From contig LUYM01000006.1 of assembly GCA_001603275.1 (NCBI GenBank), positions 62,001-126,000 of the forward strand: DNA of 64,000 bases, in the 5' to 3' direction. A model generated the notes under the pieces. That model saw only the letters and a program-made list of their open reading frames with translations. It was not told the DNA's origin and made no database searches. Of the stretch, positions 42,443-52,235 are shown piece by piece (position 1 is the first letter of the stretch; every line of letters starts with the position of its first letter). This stretch comes from Actinomycetales bacterium Actino_02. GTDB taxonomy: Bacteria > Actinomycetota > Actinomycetes > Propionibacteriales > Propionibacteriaceae. The translations under genes and the position numbers were made by a program.

Positions 42443-43354
42443 TCAGCCCAGCAGCAGGTACAGCACCGGCATGGCGATGATCGCCACCAGCACACTCACC
42501 GAGTTGGCGAAGCTGGCCAGTTCGACATCGAGGTCGGCCTCGGCGCAGAAGCCGGGCATCATGGCCGCGATCGGAGCGAACAGCAGCATCACCACGACCA
42601 CCCGGGCTTCGGCCGGCAGCGGCAGCAGGAACCAGACGCCGATCGCCACCACCAGCCCGAACAGATAGCGGCGAGCCAGCAGACCAGCCGCGTCCAGGTA
42701 CTTGGCTCGGCTCAGGTGCAGATCCAAGCCGATCCCGATCATCAGCATGGCCAGGAACGGGTTCGCTGCGCCCACTGTCGAGGTGAACACGATCAGCTGG
42801 TCGGGCAGCCGCAGGTTGAGCAGCTGCATGAGCAGCAGGATCAGATAGGTCATGAAGACCGGATTGGTGCCGACCTTACGCAGCAGCGCGCCGGTCCGCA
42901 GCCGTCCGGACGGGTGTACCAGCGACATCCCCCAGCCGTAGGCCACCCCGGCACTGGCCACGGCGGTGCCGATGTCGAACAGTGAGGAGTAGACCATGGC
43001 GTGCGGGCCGATCAGGCCGGACAGGTACGGGGTGGCGAAGGCTCCGATGTTGTAGCTGCCGGAGTTGAACACGGCGAAGGCCTGATCCTGGCGGCTGCGT
43101 CGCCGGTTCTGCAGGTAGCCGATCACTTGCAGGGCGATGTTCAGCGTCAGGCCGAGCAGCGCCAGGCCGAGGAGGGCGAACTCGACGTGGAAGGTGTTGA
43201 AGCTGGTGAACAGCGCGCACGGCAGGGTTACGCCCAGCACGATCTTGGAGAACTTGCTGAAGTCGGACGTACTCACCCAGCCCCGTCGCTTGATCAGCTG
43301 ACCGATGCCGATGATGGCAACCAGGGTCAGCGCGCGAAGCAGGGCGTCCAGCAC
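42443..43354 (-). CDS. AEC-family transporter (auxin efflux carrier type)
   Basis: The 303-residue membrane protein has about ten spans in two five-span repeats, with the AEC-type NSGSYNIGAFATPYLSGLIG in the first crossover and GIGLDLHLSRAKY in the loop between halves. AEC permeases export or import small carboxylates such as malate. It starts at a GTG and is convergent with the sigma-like gene. Upstream lies a cluster of four palindromic repeats. Confidence 0.9.
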   Translation of the reverse strand: MLDALLRALTLVAIIGIGQLIKRRGWVSTSDFSKFSKIVLGVTLPCALFTSFNTFHVEFALLGLALLGLTLNIALQVIGYLQNRRRSRQDQAFAVFNSGSYNIGAFATPYLSGLIGPHAMVYSSLFDIGTAVASAGVAYGWGMSLVHPSGRLRTGALLRKVGTNPVFMTYLILLLMQLLNLRLPDQLIVFTSTVGAANPFLAMLMIGIGLDLHLSRAKYLDAAGLLARRYLFGLVVAIGVWFLLPLPAEARVVVVMLLFAPIAAMMPGFCAEADLDVELASFANSVSVLVAIIAMPVLYLLLG

Positions 43355-43375
43355 GTCCGCACGCTACCGCCTCGG

Positions 43376-43411
43376 CCCGCAGGAAAAGGGGACTGTCCCC
43401 TTTTCTGCGGG
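43376..43411. repeat. Family B palindrome near the AEC transporter start
   Basis: CCCGCAGGAAAAGGGGAC and GTCCCCTTTTCTGCGGG form a nearly perfect inverted repeat with a one-base overlap region. Unlike most copies it lies upstream of two divergent genes, so a pure terminator role does not explain it. Confidence 0.84.
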
Positions 43412-43470
43412 AGGTGCGGGCCGGGACGATTCCATGCCCGGCCACTCATCCCACTCGTCCCCCCTGTCCC

Positions 43471-43577
43471 GGGGACGGTTCCTGTTACGTCCCAGGTCCC
43501 GCCCGTGTCACGGGGACGGTTCCATGACCGTCCACCCTGCTCACACCGATTCACGGGGACGGTTCCATTACCGTCCA
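43471..43577. repeat. Three family A repeats in the divergent AEC/pdxH gap
   Basis: Copies start at 43471, 43512 and 43555, all reading GGGGACGGTTCC in the plus direction and then TGTTACGTCC, ATGACCGTCC or ATTACCGTCC. The last two have complete 7-base arms. Spacing is about 41-43 bases. With the family B element they fill most of a 344-base gap (43355-43698) with no other feature apart from the pdxH start signals. Confidence 0.86.
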
Positions 43578-43698
43578 ACGCCTCGTCCGTCCCATTCCCG
43601 CTACCGGAGGCAACTCTTGCTTCCGAGATTCCGGTAGCGGGAGTTCCATTCGGTAGCGCGGGCCGGGTCGAGAACGGGGACGGGCCTAACCTTGCAGG

Positions 43699-44331
43699 GT
43701 GGACCTCAAAGACATGCGGATCAGCTACGAGCGCGACGAACTGGACGAGGCGGCAGCCGGCAATGCGCCGCTGCAGCTGTTCGAGCGCTGGATGGCCCAG
43801 GCCATCGCGGCCAAGGTGCCGGAGCCGAACGCCATGACCCTGGCCACCGTCGGTGCGGACGGGCAGCCGTCCACTCGGATCGTGCTGGTGAAGAGCTGCG
43901 ACGCCTCCGGGGTGGTCTTCTACACCAACTACGACAGCCGCAAGGGACGCGAGCTGGCCGGCAACCCGAAGGCCGCGCTGCAGTTCCACTGGGTCGAGCT
44001 GCAGCGGGTGATCCGGATCGAGGGGACGGTCGAGCTCACCTCCGCCGAAGAGTCCGACGCCTACTTCGCCTCCCGCCCGATCGATTCGCGGATCGGCGCG
44101 TGGGCGTCCCCACAGAGCCAGGTGATCGCCAATCGCGGCGTCCTGGTGGCCAATGTGGCCAAGGTGACCGCCAGCCAGGGGCTGAAGCCGGCGCGTCCGC
44201 CGCATTGGGGCGGCTACCGGCTGGTGCCGCACACCTGGGAGTTCTGGCAGGGCCGCAAGTCGCGCCTCCATGACCGGATCCGGTTCACCCGGCAGCCCGA
44301 CGGCTGGCTCAAGGAACGGCTCGCTCCCTAG
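43699..44331 (+). CDS. pdxH: Pyridoxamine/pyridoxine 5'-phosphate oxidase
   Basis: The 210-residue FMN enzyme oxidises PNP and PMP to PLP. It shows [35 protein letters not shown] (FMN-binding), [36 protein letters not shown] and the C-terminal [20 protein letters not shown], all matching PdxH. Length is typical. GTG start at 43699. Genes for PLP-dependent enzymes (thrC, aminotransferase) are nearby. Confidence 0.96.
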   Translation: MDLKDMRISYERDELDEAAAGNAPLQLFERWMAQAIAAKVPEPNAMTLATVGADGQPSTRIVLVKSCDASGVVFYTNYDSRKGRELAGNPKAALQFHWVELQRVIRIEGTVELTSAEESDAYFASRPIDSRIGAWASPQSQVIANRGVLVANVAKVTASQGLKPARPPHWGGYRLVPHTWEFWQGRKSRLHDRIRFTRQPDGWLKERLAP

Positions 44332-44388
44332 TCGGACGCCCTCGTGCGGGCCCAGCCGTCCCCAGCCGGGAGGCTGTGCAGCCGGCGG

Positions 44389-45519
44389 CTACTCCGCGGC
44401 GGCGGCTTCACCGCGTCGCCGGACCGCTTCCACGAAGCGGACGACGTCCGGCCCCAGCCGCTTGGGCAGCGGCACCGTGCTCTTGTCGCGGAGAAGCAGG
44501 TAATGCCGCGGCCCCTCGACCACCTGGACGGGTAGTGGCACCGCCACCTCGGCTGCCGCGGTGCGATAGTGCAGCCCGGCCGCGTCGAGCCGCACCTGGC
44601 GCCAGTCGCCCTCGCTGGCCAGCTGGGTCAGCCCCAGGTGCTCGAACGCCCGCTCGGCGATTTCGTGGCTTCTCCCCCGAGAGGTGTGTCGGGAGTAGGC
44701 CGTGGCCGGAATCGCGGCCAGCACGCCGAGCAGCAGCGCCCACTCCCAGCGGAACTGCGCGATGAACGCCGCAGCCAATGTGAACACCGTGGCCGCGATC
44801 ACCAGGGTCAGCAGGGTGGACGGCATCATCCGGGAAGCCCGCTGCTGCAGCGCCGCGAACAGCGCCAGCTGGGTGTCCCGCAGGTCGCTGGGGGTCAGCG
44901 TGTAGGTGATCAGCTGATCCTCGTCCGGCGCCACGGGCTGGTAGGCCTCGACCGGTTGCGACGGGTCGGCCAGCATCCGGGTCGTGCAGGCGGCCAGCCA
45001 GGCGACCTGGTCGGGATCGGCCCGCCGCGGCAGCAGCAGCGTCTCGGCGTCGGTGATGATGAAGATCGAGTCCTTGCTCTGGGCGACCTCACGCACGTGC
45101 GCCCACGGCACCTGGCGGCGTTGCCAGGACGCCATCAGCTGTAACCCATGCTGATCGGACCAGATCCGGGTCAGGGTGCCCTTGGGTTGGCCGGCCACCG
45201 TCCGCTTCAGGGAGCGGACGACCAGGGCCCGCGCCCAGCGCTGTCGTAGCTCCGGACGCAGCTGGTCGGTCGTCAGCCAGATCAGGGCGCCGGCCACGGC
45301 GGCCGATCCGATCGGGAAGGCCGGGAAGCGAGTGGCCAGTTGCCCGGTGTTGGCCAGGACCGCCACGGCGACGGCCGCAACGAGGCCGGCGGCGGCAGCG
45401 GAGCCGATCAGCAGCACCGTCCACACCAGCCAGCCGCGGGCGGCGATTCGTCCGCTGCGTTCGGCGACGAACAGCGCCAAATCGAGTCGATCGGACTTGG
45501 TCGGGGTGAACTCAAGCAC
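44389..45519 (-). CDS. Membrane protein with two YcxB-like modules
   Basis: The 376-residue protein contains a duplicated unit. Each half has a membrane-span pair (AARGWLVWTVLLIGSAAAAGLV; STLLTLVIAATVFTLAAAFIA) followed by a soluble beta part with RIWSDQHGLQLMA/VRLDAAGLHYRTA, PWAHV/PLPVQ and lines like FIITDAETLLLPRRA and LLLRDKSTVPLPKR. That order resembles YcxB-like C-terminal domains. GTG start at 45519. Function unknown; divergent from the aminotransferase gene. Confidence 0.72.
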   Translation of the reverse strand: MLEFTPTKSDRLDLALFVAERSGRIAARGWLVWTVLLIGSAAAAGLVAAVAVAVLANTGQLATRFPAFPIGSAAVAGALIWLTTDQLRPELRQRWARALVVRSLKRTVAGQPKGTLTRIWSDQHGLQLMASWQRRQVPWAHVREVAQSKDSIFIITDAETLLLPRRADPDQVAWLAACTTRMLADPSQPVEAYQPVAPDEDQLITYTLTPSDLRDTQLALFAALQQRASRMMPSTLLTLVIAATVFTLAAAFIAQFRWEWALLLGVLAAIPATAYSRHTSRGRSHEIAERAFEHLGLTQLASEGDWRQVRLDAAGLHYRTAAAEVAVPLPVQVVEGPRHYLLLRDKSTVPLPKRLGPDVVRFVEAVRRRGEAAAAE

Positions 45520-45592
45520 GTGGCGAGCCTAGTGGCGTTCGGGACGTGGACGTGCCGGTGTACAGCCCCCGACCTAGTGAAACCATCGACCG

Positions 45593-46780
45593 GTGACTAC
45601 GCTGACTGCCTTTGAGATCGCTTCCCGCTTCGCCGCTGTGAAGAGCTCTCCGGTACGCGACATTCAGGCCGTCATTGCGCGCCCGGACGTCATTACCTTC
45701 GCCGGCGGCATCCCGGATGCGTCGCTGTTCGAGCGGGCCGACTTCGCGGCCGCCTTCGACTATGTGCTGACCCATCAGGCCAAGCGGGCGCTGCAGTACG
45801 CGGGCACTCCCGGTGAGCCGGAGTTGCTCGAGCAACTGGCCCTGCGCACCAGCCGTCAGCTGCCGACCCGTCCCGACCAGTTGCAGGTGACCAGCGGCTC
45901 CCAGGAGGCGATCTTCCTGGTCGGCCAGGTGCTGCTGAACGCCGGCGACGTGATCCTGGTCGAGGAGCCGACCTACATGGCTGCGGTTCAGGCCTTCACC
46001 CTGAGCGGGGCCCGGCTGATTGCGGTGCCGACCGACGACCACGGCGTCCTGCCGGACGCGCTGGCCGAGGCGATCGCCACCCATCGCCCCAAGTTCGTCT
46101 ATCTGATCCCGACCTTCCAGAACCCGAGCGGACGGACGATGCCGGCCCAGCGCCGGGCCGAGGTGGCCGAGGTGCTGCTGCGGACCCGGACGCCGCTGAT
46201 CGAGGACGACCCCTACGGTGAGCTGCGCTTCGAGGGCGAAGCGATCCCGCCGATCGCCTCGCTGCCGGGGATGTCGGCACAGACGATCTTGTTCCAGACG
46301 GCATCGAAGGTGATGGCTCCGGGCGTCCGGATCGGCTGGTTGCGAGCCGAGGGTCCGATCCTGCGGTCGATCGAGATCGCCAAGCAGGCGATCGGGCTGC
46401 ACTCGGCGGTGACCGACCAGCTCGCGGTGGCGCGCTACCTGGCCACCTGCGATCTGGACGCCCACATCGCCAAGGTCAATGCCGTCTACCGGGAGCGCCG
46501 GGACGCCATGGCCGAGAGCCTGGCCGCCGTGTTGCCGGCCGGGGCCACCGTCACTCGTCCCGAGGGCGGCATGTTCTTGTGGGCCCGGCTGGGCGGCGAC
46601 GTCGATACCACCGCGATGCTGCCGACCGCGGTGGAGGCCGGAGTCGCCTATGTGCCGGGTCGGGCATTCCTGCTCGCCGACCCCGACGACACCACCATGC
46701 GCCTGTCGTACGTGACGAACTCGCCCGAGGTGATCGCCGAAGGCGTCAGCCGGCTGGCGAAGGTCTTCGGCTGGAAGTGA
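45593..46780 (+). CDS. PLP-dependent aminotransferase (2-aminoadipate/LysN-like, class I/II)
   Basis: The 395-residue enzyme has TFAGGIPDASLF, YAGTPGEPELLEQLA, TSGSQEAIFLV, the PTFQNPSGRTM segment, DDPYGELRF and the Schiff-base Lys in TASKVMAPGVRIGW (near residue 238). These match the GntR/MocR-related aminotransferases such as 2-aminoadipate transaminase, without the DNA-binding domain. GTG start at 45593. The exact amino donor cannot be named. Confidence 0.92.
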   Translation: MTTLTAFEIASRFAAVKSSPVRDIQAVIARPDVITFAGGIPDASLFERADFAAAFDYVLTHQAKRALQYAGTPGEPELLEQLALRTSRQLPTRPDQLQVTSGSQEAIFLVGQVLLNAGDVILVEEPTYMAAVQAFTLSGARLIAVPTDDHGVLPDALAEAIATHRPKFVYLIPTFQNPSGRTMPAQRRAEVAEVLLRTRTPLIEDDPYGELRFEGEAIPPIASLPGMSAQTILFQTASKVMAPGVRIGWLRAEGPILRSIEIAKQAIGLHSAVTDQLAVARYLATCDLDAHIAKVNAVYRERRDAMAESLAAVLPAGATVTRPEGGMFLWARLGGDVDTTAMLPTAVEAGVAYVPGRAFLLADPDDTTMRLSYVTNSPEVIAEGVSRLAKVFGWK

Positions 46781-46784
46781 GCAG

Positions 46785-47387
46785 CTAGAAGCCGGGGACG
46801 TCCAGCTCGCCGAGCCGAGTCCGCAGCGTGTCGGCGTCGTCGGTCCAGGCGCTGACGATGCCGTGCAGGCCAGCAGCCCGGGCGGCCTCGACGTTCTCCG
46901 GCAGGTCGTCAATCATCACGGCCTCGGCCGGCTCGACGCCCAGGCGTCCGACGATCGCGGTGAAGAAGGCCGGATCGGGCTTGGCGAGGCCCAGTTCGAA
47001 GGAGTAGCAGAGCTCGTCGAAGTGGTCGGCGTAGGGCAGGTTCTGCTGCATCCACGTGCCCCGATAGGGCTGCTGGTTGGTGGCCAGCGCCGTCTTCAGC
47101 CCGGCGGCCCGCGCCTCCACGACCACTTCGAGCATCTGTGGACGCGGGTCGATCTGGCACCAGACGGCGATCAGGTCGTCCGCGCTGATCGGCAGCTCGA
47201 ACCGTTGGATCAGCGGCTCGATCACGTCGCGCAACTCGACCTGCCCGGTCATCGTCTTGGCCTCCTCGGCCAGCAGTTCCCGGACGAAGCCCGGACGTCC
47301 CCTGCCGAGCGCGGTGAACGCCTGGATGGCGCCCGGGCGGGGGAACTGCAGCACGCCGTCCGCGTCGAACAGCAGGGCACGGATCAC
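46785..47387 (-). CDS. HAD-family hydrolase
   Basis: About 200 residues from GTG 47387 with GAGGA upstream. HAD motif I is LLFDADGVLQF (nucleophile Asp), motif II ALATNQQ, motif III Lys in LGLAKPDPAFF and motif IV MIDDLPEN. The C1 cap is helical, so a phosphoglycolate- or sugar-phosphate-type phosphatase is likely. An in-frame extension to 47924 runs antisense into ilvD and is rejected. It is 38 bases downstream of ilvD and may share its transcript. Confidence 0.9.
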   Translation of the reverse strand: MIRALLFDADGVLQFPRPGAIQAFTALGRGRPGFVRELLAEEAKTMTGQVELRDVIEPLIQRFELPISADDLIAVWCQIDPRPQMLEVVVEARAAGLKTALATNQQPYRGTWMQQNLPYADHFDELCYSFELGLAKPDPAFFTAIVGRLGVEPAEAVMIDDLPENVEAARAAGLHGIVSAWTDDADTLRTRLGELDVPGF

Positions 47388-47425
47388 TGGCCGGTCCTCG
47401 CGGGCCGGCCGAACCGGAGCCGAAC

Positions 47426-49267
47426 TCACTGATCGAGCGAGCGGGCAGCGCCCTTGTCGGCGGACAGTGCCAGCGAGGCGTACACCTTCAACGCCATGCT
47501 CACCTGGCGGTCGCGATGCTTCGGCTTCCAGCCTTCGGCGTCGCGGACGGCCCGGCGCGCGGCCAGGGTGGCGTCGTCGACCAGCAGGTTCATGGTGCGA
47601 TCGGGGATCGAGATCTCGATGATGTCGCCGTCCTCGACCAGGCCGATGGTGCCGCCGGACGCCGCCTCGGGCGAGACGTGGCCGATCGACAGCCCCGACG
47701 AGCCGCCGGAGAAGCGTCCGTCGGTGATCAGTGCGCACTTCTGGCCCAGGCCGAGGCCCTTGATGTAGGAGGTCGGGTAGAGCATCTCCTGCATGCCGGG
47801 GCCGCCCTTGGGGCCCTCGTAGCGGACGATCACCACGTCGCCGGGCTGGACCCGCTTGCTCAAGATGGCCTCGACGGCCTCCTCCTGGGATTCGGTGACC
47901 ACGGCCGGGCCGCGGAACGTCCACACCGATTCGGGGACGCCGGCGGTCTTCACGATGGCGCCGTCCACGGCCAGGTTGCCCTTCAGGATGGCCAGACCGC
48001 CGTCGACGGTGTACGGGTGCGCGACGTCACGGATGCAGCCGGCCTCGGAGTCGGTGTCCAGTTCGTCCCAGCGAGCCGTGGAGCTGAACGCCTCGGTGGT
48101 GCGCACACCTCCCGGGGCGGCGTGGAACAGCTCGATGGCCTCGGGCAACGCCGAGCCACCGCGCAGATCCCAGTTGGCCAACCAGGCGTCCAGCGAGGGC
48201 GAATGGACGGCGTGCACGTTGCGATCGAGCAGCCCGCCGCGGTCCAGCTCACCGATGATGGCGGCGATCCCGCCGGCCCGGTGGACGTCCTCCATGTAGT
48301 AGTTGGTGGTGTTCGGAGCCACCTTGCAGATGCAGGGAGTAATCCGGGACAGCGCGTCGATGTCGTCGGAGTCGAAGTCGACCCCGGCCTCATGGGCGGC
48401 GGCCAGCAGGTGCAGGACGGTGTTGGTGGAGCCGCCCATGGCGATGTCGACCCGCATCGCGTTGGCGAACGCCTCGCGGGTGGCAATCGCCTTCGGCAGG
48501 ACGGATTCGTCGTCGTCCTCGTAGTAGCGCTTGGCCAGTTCGACGACCAGCTTGCCGGCGTTCAGGAACAGGTCCTTGCGGGCTGCGGCGGTGGCCAGCG
48601 TCGAGCCGTTACCGGGCAGAGCCAAGCCGATCACCTCGAGCAGGCAGTTCATCGAGTTGGCCGTGAACATGCCCGAACACGAACCGCAGGTCGGGCAGGC
48701 GTTGGCCTCGATGGTGTGCATCTGCTCGTCGGTGACGGTCTCGTCCACGGCCTTGTACATGGCGTCGATCAGGTCGAGCCGGGTGGTGGCCACGCCCTCG
48801 AAGACGTGCGCCTTGCCGGCCTCCATGGGGCCGCCGGAGACGAAAACGGTCGGGATGTTCAGCCGCAGCGCGGCCAGCAGCATGCCGGGGGTGATCTTGT
48901 CGCAGTTGGAGATGCAGACCAGGGCGTCCGCCTTGTGCGAGTTCACCATGAACTCGACCGAGTCGGCGATCAGTTCGCGGCTGGGCAGCGAGTAGAGCAT
49001 GCCGTCGTGGCCCATGGCGATGCCGTCGTCGATGGCGATGGTGTTGAACTCGCGTCCCACACCTCCGGCTTCGGCGATGGCGCCGGCGACCAACTGGCCC
49101 ATGTCCTTGAGGTGTACGTGCCCGGGGACGAACTGGGTGAACGAGTTCGCGATGGCCACAATCGGCTTGCCGAAGTCGGATTCGACAAGGCCGGTCGCAC
49201 GCCACAGGGCGCGGGCTCCGGCCATGTTGCGGCCGTGGGTGGTGGTGCGGGAACGCAGTGCGGGCAT
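47426..49267 (-). CDS. ilvD: Dihydroxy-acid dehydratase
   Basis: The 613-residue enzyme makes 2-keto acids in valine and isoleucine synthesis. It has [42 protein letters not shown] (Fe-S ligands), [15 protein letters not shown]-equivalent [14 protein letters not shown] and [11 protein letters not shown]. Length is that of the bacterial IlvD family. ilvBNC are not in the window. Upstream is a composite repeat element. Confidence 0.97.
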   Translation of the reverse strand: MPALRSRTTTHGRNMAGARALWRATGLVESDFGKPIVAIANSFTQFVPGHVHLKDMGQLVAGAIAEAGGVGREFNTIAIDDGIAMGHDGMLYSLPSRELIADSVEFMVNSHKADALVCISNCDKITPGMLLAALRLNIPTVFVSGGPMEAGKAHVFEGVATTRLDLIDAMYKAVDETVTDEQMHTIEANACPTCGSCSGMFTANSMNCLLEVIGLALPGNGSTLATAAARKDLFLNAGKLVVELAKRYYEDDDESVLPKAIATREAFANAMRVDIAMGGSTNTVLHLLAAAHEAGVDFDSDDIDALSRITPCICKVAPNTTNYYMEDVHRAGGIAAIIGELDRGGLLDRNVHAVHSPSLDAWLANWDLRGGSALPEAIELFHAAPGGVRTTEAFSSTARWDELDTDSEAGCIRDVAHPYTVDGGLAILKGNLAVDGAIVKTAGVPESVWTFRGPAVVTESQEEAVEAILSKRVQPGDVVIVRYEGPKGGPGMQEMLYPTSYIKGLGLGQKCALITDGRFSGGSSGLSIGHVSPEAASGGTIGLVEDGDIIEISIPDRTMNLLVDDATLAARRAVRDAEGWKPKHRDRQVSMALKVYASLALSADKGAARSLDQ

Positions 49268-49340
49268 GACTACCTCATTTCGATGCTCGTCAAGAGTAGT
49301 TCGCCGGGCTCAAGCCGGGGACCCCCATCTCGTCCGCTTG

Positions 49341-49460
49341 GGACGAAAGGGGACGGTTCCTGTTACGTCCCGGGCCGCCGGAGCGCCTGGTCCCACCGGT
49401 GACGGGGACGGTTCCTACGAGTCTCGCTGACGAGGGTGGACGGTCTTGGAACCGTCCCCG
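49341..49460. repeat. Composite family A element upstream of ilvD
   Basis: GGACGAAAGGGGACGGTTCC runs from 49341 and is followed by TGTTACGTCC. A head-to-head pair, GGGGACGGTTCC (49404-49415) and GGAACCGTCCCC (49448-49459), encloses TCTCGCTGACGAGGG, the same inner motif as in the pair at 30143-30210. It lies between the PhzF-like gene and ilvD, both minus strand, and may insulate them. Confidence 0.85.
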
Positions 49461-49471
49461 TCTTGGTCTGG

Positions 49472-50296
49472 CTAGAGCTCGACGGTCCCGGAGATGATGG
49501 GACGGACGCGTCCGCCGATCCAGATGGCGGTGCCGTCATCGTGGACGACGATCTCGCCGCGGCGTCCCAACTGCGAGCCCTGGGTGGCCACATAGTCGGC
49601 CGGCACGGCGCCGCGGGCCCGCAGCCACTGCGCCACCGAGGCGTTCAGACTGCCGGTGACCGGGTCCTCCCAAGCGCCGACCTGGCCGCGCACCTCGTAG
49701 GCGAACCGGCCGGAGTCGCGTCCGATCAGGCCGAGGTGTTCCAACGCTCCAAGTCGGCTGGTGTCGAACCGAACCTCCCGCACGGTGGCGGCATCAGCGA
49801 GCTCGACCATCATCCACGGCGGTCCGTTGTCACCCCACTCGTGGGCGACCCATTGGCGGCGCGGGATGCCGATCACTGCTTCGGCAGTGGCGATGGACGC
49901 CTCGTCCAGCGGTCCGGTGCGTCGTCGCGGTGGTGCGGCGAAGGCCACCCGGTCGTCGTCGGTCCGCAGTTGCACCAGCCCGACTCCGCACTCCTGCACC
50001 AACTGGCCCGAACGCTTCGGGACGCCGCCGGCTGCCAGCCAGGCGAAACCGCTACCCAGCGTCGGGTGCCCGGCGAAGGGCAGCTCGTTGTCGATGGTGA
50101 AGATCCGCACCCGGTAGTCGGCCTCGGCCGTGGTCGGCGGCAGCAGAAACACGGTCTCGGACAGGTTCGTCCAGGCCGCGAACTCGGCCATCTGGGCGTC
50201 GCTCAGCCCATCGCCGTCCACCACCACCGCGAGCGGGTTGCCGAAGCCGTCCGCCGCCGGGCCGAAGACGTCGACTTGGGTGAAGCGGCGCTGCAT
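49472..50296 (-). CDS. PhzF-family isomerase/epimerase-like protein
   Basis: The 274-residue protein has the PhzF duplicated-barrel signatures: QVDVFGPAADGFGNPLAVVVDG, LSETVFLLPP, VRIFTIDNELPFAGHPTLGSGFAWL and the second-half EDPVTGSLNASVAQWL. ATG 50296 overlaps the phosphofructokinase stop (TGATG), so the two are coupled. The family includes PhzF and many enzymes of unknown substrate; the catalytic Glu expected in the first half corresponds to Glu in NLSETVF. No phenazine genes are present. Confidence 0.91.
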   Translation of the reverse strand: MQRRFTQVDVFGPAADGFGNPLAVVVDGDGLSDAQMAEFAAWTNLSETVFLLPPTTAEADYRVRIFTIDNELPFAGHPTLGSGFAWLAAGGVPKRSGQLVQECGVGLVQLRTDDDRVAFAAPPRRRTGPLDEASIATAEAVIGIPRRQWVAHEWGDNGPPWMMVELADAATVREVRFDTSRLGALEHLGLIGRDSGRFAYEVRGQVGAWEDPVTGSLNASVAQWLRARGAVPADYVATQGSQLGRRGEIVVHDDGTAIWIGGRVRPIISGTVEL

Positions 50297-51423
50297 CAGT
50301 CGCCCAGCCCCGTCCGCAGCTTGCGGGCGGTCAGGATCCACTCGTGATCGGGCGGGACGAGCTTGAGCTGGCCGGCCACCTCCTCCAGCGGGACGAGCTC
50401 AGTGTCCTCGCCGCGGGCGGCCACCATCACGCCGAAGTTCCCCTTGCTGACCGCGTGCGCCGCGGCCGTCCCGATCCGGGAACCCAGCAGCCGGTCGGCC
50501 GCACACGGCGTCCCGCCCCGCTGGACGTAGCCGAGGATCGACACCCGCGACTCCAATCCGGTGGCCGCCTCGAGCTCGCGGGCCAGCTTGAAGGTGTGCT
50601 CGCGCTGGGAGTCCTCGACGTTGGCCAGGTGCACTTTGGCGGCGCGGGCGGCCTCCGGGGTGGAGGCCGACTTCACCAGCAGCCGGGCCGCCTCCAGATC
50701 GGCGGTGTCATGCAGGTCGCGAGCACCCTCGGCCACGGCCACCACCGAGAAGGTGGAGCCGTGCTGGAGCCGGGCCTTGATCGTCTCGGCCACGCTGTCC
50801 ACTGAGTAGGGGATCTCGGGCAGCAGGACGATGTCGGCACCGCCGGCGATCCCGGCGCCCAGGGCCAGCCAGCCGGCCCGGTGCCCCATGATCTCGGTCA
50901 GGATGATCCGGTGGTGGCTGTGCGCCGTCGAGTGCAGCCGGTCGATGGCCTCGGTGGCGATCTCCATGGCCGTGGCGAAGCCGAAGGTGGTGTCGGTGCG
51001 GGCAATGTCGTTGTCGATCGTCTTGGGCAGGTGAATCACGTTCGCACCGGCCTCGACCAGGCGCAGCGCGTTCTTGGCCGTCCCACCGCCGCCGAGCATC
51101 ACCAGGGCGTCCAAGCCGTCCGTGGCCAGGTTCTCCATCACTTGCGGACGCATGTCGCGGACCTCTCCGTCCACGACCATCTTGTGCACCTTGTCCCGGC
51201 TGGTGCCCAGGATCGTGCCGCCGACGGTGAGGATGCCGGACAGTGCACTCGAGTCGAGCTGGATGAACCGGTTCTCGACGAGCCCGCGGATGCCGTCCCG
51301 GAAGCCGACCAGCTCCCAGCCGTTGCTGATGGCCGCCTTGCCGAAGCCGCGGATGGCGGCGTTCAGGCCGGGGCTGTCGCCGCCGGCGGTCAGAATCCCG
51401 ATTCTCTTCGTCGCTTCAGCCAT
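50296..51423 (-). CDS. 6-phosphofructokinase family protein with altered donor loop
   Basis: The 375-residue protein has [15 protein letters not shown] (12-26), [11 protein letters not shown] (68-78), PKTIDND (133-139, with the catalytic Asp) and [22 protein letters not shown], matching phosphofructokinases. The donor loop, usually GGDGS or GGDGT, is GGGGT here (111-115), so the Mg-coordinating Asp is replaced by Gly. The Lys in PKTIDND is seen in both PPi-dependent and several actinobacterial ATP-dependent forms. The phosphate donor is therefore uncertain. ATG 51423 has AAGGGA upstream; the longer frame would run into the lipoprotein gene. Confidence 0.88.
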   Translation of the reverse strand: MAEATKRIGILTAGGDSPGLNAAIRGFGKAAISNGWELVGFRDGIRGLVENRFIQLDSSALSGILTVGGTILGTSRDKVHKMVVDGEVRDMRPQVMENLATDGLDALVMLGGGGTAKNALRLVEAGANVIHLPKTIDNDIARTDTTFGFATAMEIATEAIDRLHSTAHSHHRIILTEIMGHRAGWLALGAGIAGGADIVLLPEIPYSVDSVAETIKARLQHGSTFSVVAVAEGARDLHDTADLEAARLLVKSASTPEAARAAKVHLANVEDSQREHTFKLARELEAATGLESRVSILGYVQRGGTPCAADRLLGSRIGTAAAHAVSKGNFGVMVAARGEDTELVPLEEVAGQLKLVPPDHEWILTARKLRTGLGD

Positions 51424-51530
51424 GGCGGTCCCTTCGATTCGACTAGGCCTCAGGCTAGCGGCAGGTCCTTGCGATGATGCCGGGGGAGGGTGCTTTGCTA
51501 GTTGTGACGAACAACCGAATGGAGCCCCGG

Positions 51531-52184
51531 ATGTCCCACCCCACGCGCCGGACGCTGCTGGCCGCAGCACTGTTCCTCGCCCTGGCCGGCTGTGCAGTCA
51601 CCCCGCCGAACGCCAGCCAAACGCCACTGGCTACGCCATCGATCACGTCGGTCAGTCCGAGCCCGGTGGCCTCGACGCCACAGGAGAGCCCGACGCCGAG
51701 CTCTGCGCCGAGTGCGTCCAACACCGTCGAGCTGGCCGGGAACGGCCTGGGCGGCTTCACTTTCGGGACGGCGGAGAAGACCGTCGCACAACTGCTGACC
51801 CAACGCCTCGGAGCCCCGGACGAGCGGACCGAGGGCGTGCTGTGCGAGCTGAATGACGCCGCCCCGTGGGCGGCCACCGTCACCTATGGCGGGCTGTGGG
51901 TGCAGTATCAGGCGAAGACCGCCTCGAAGAAGGCACCGCGGACGCTGACTGCGTGGGGCTTCCAGCTGGCCGAGTCGTTCACCTCTCCGCTGGTGATGGC
52001 CAATGACGTCCCGCTGGACCTGAACTTCGCTGAACTGAAGAAGCAGTTCCCCACCGGCAAGCTGGCCGACTCCGAGTTTGGCGACGGCGGCAAGATCTTC
52101 ACTCTTGCCGACGGATTGACGTTCATCGGGTCCGGGGACCGTCCCGACATGGTGATGGCCGGTCCGGTGTCTTACTGCGACTGA
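51531..52184 (+). CDS. Small secreted lipoprotein of unknown function
   Basis: From ATG 51531 (GGAG six bases upstream) the protein has 217 residues with a lipobox LAGC (Cys21). A Ser/Thr/Pro linker runs to about residue 65. The C-terminal domain begins [27 protein letters not shown] and resembles small beta/alpha modules found in actinobacterial lipoproteins; no family name is recognised. It is divergent from the phosphofructokinase gene. Confidence 0.75.
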   Translation: MSHPTRRTLLAAALFLALAGCAVTPPNASQTPLATPSITSVSPSPVASTPQESPTPSSAPSASNTVELAGNGLGGFTFGTAEKTVAQLLTQRLGAPDERTEGVLCELNDAAPWAATVTYGGLWVQYQAKTASKKAPRTLTAWGFQLAESFTSPLVMANDVPLDLNFAELKKQFPTGKLADSEFGDGGKIFTLADGLTFIGSGDRPDMVMAGPVSYCD

Positions 52185-52187
52185 TCC

Positions 52188-52235
52188 GAGCTCAGCTCAG
52201 GGCGAGCTCAGTTCAGCGCGACCTCAGTTCAGCGC
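52188..52235. repeat. Three imperfect 16-base tandem repeats across a stop codon
   Basis: Units at 52188, 52204 and 52220 read approximately GAGCTCAGTTCAGCGC with few differences. The third unit covers the stop codon and last codons of the minus-strand YgjV-like gene. The array lies between two convergent genes. It may come from replication slippage; a short tract like this is often variable among strains. Confidence 0.72.

Noticed and set aside
49472-50296. Phenazine biosynthesis cluster based on the PhzF-like gene
   Set aside because: No other phz genes are present; PhzF-family proteins are common in genomes without phenazines.
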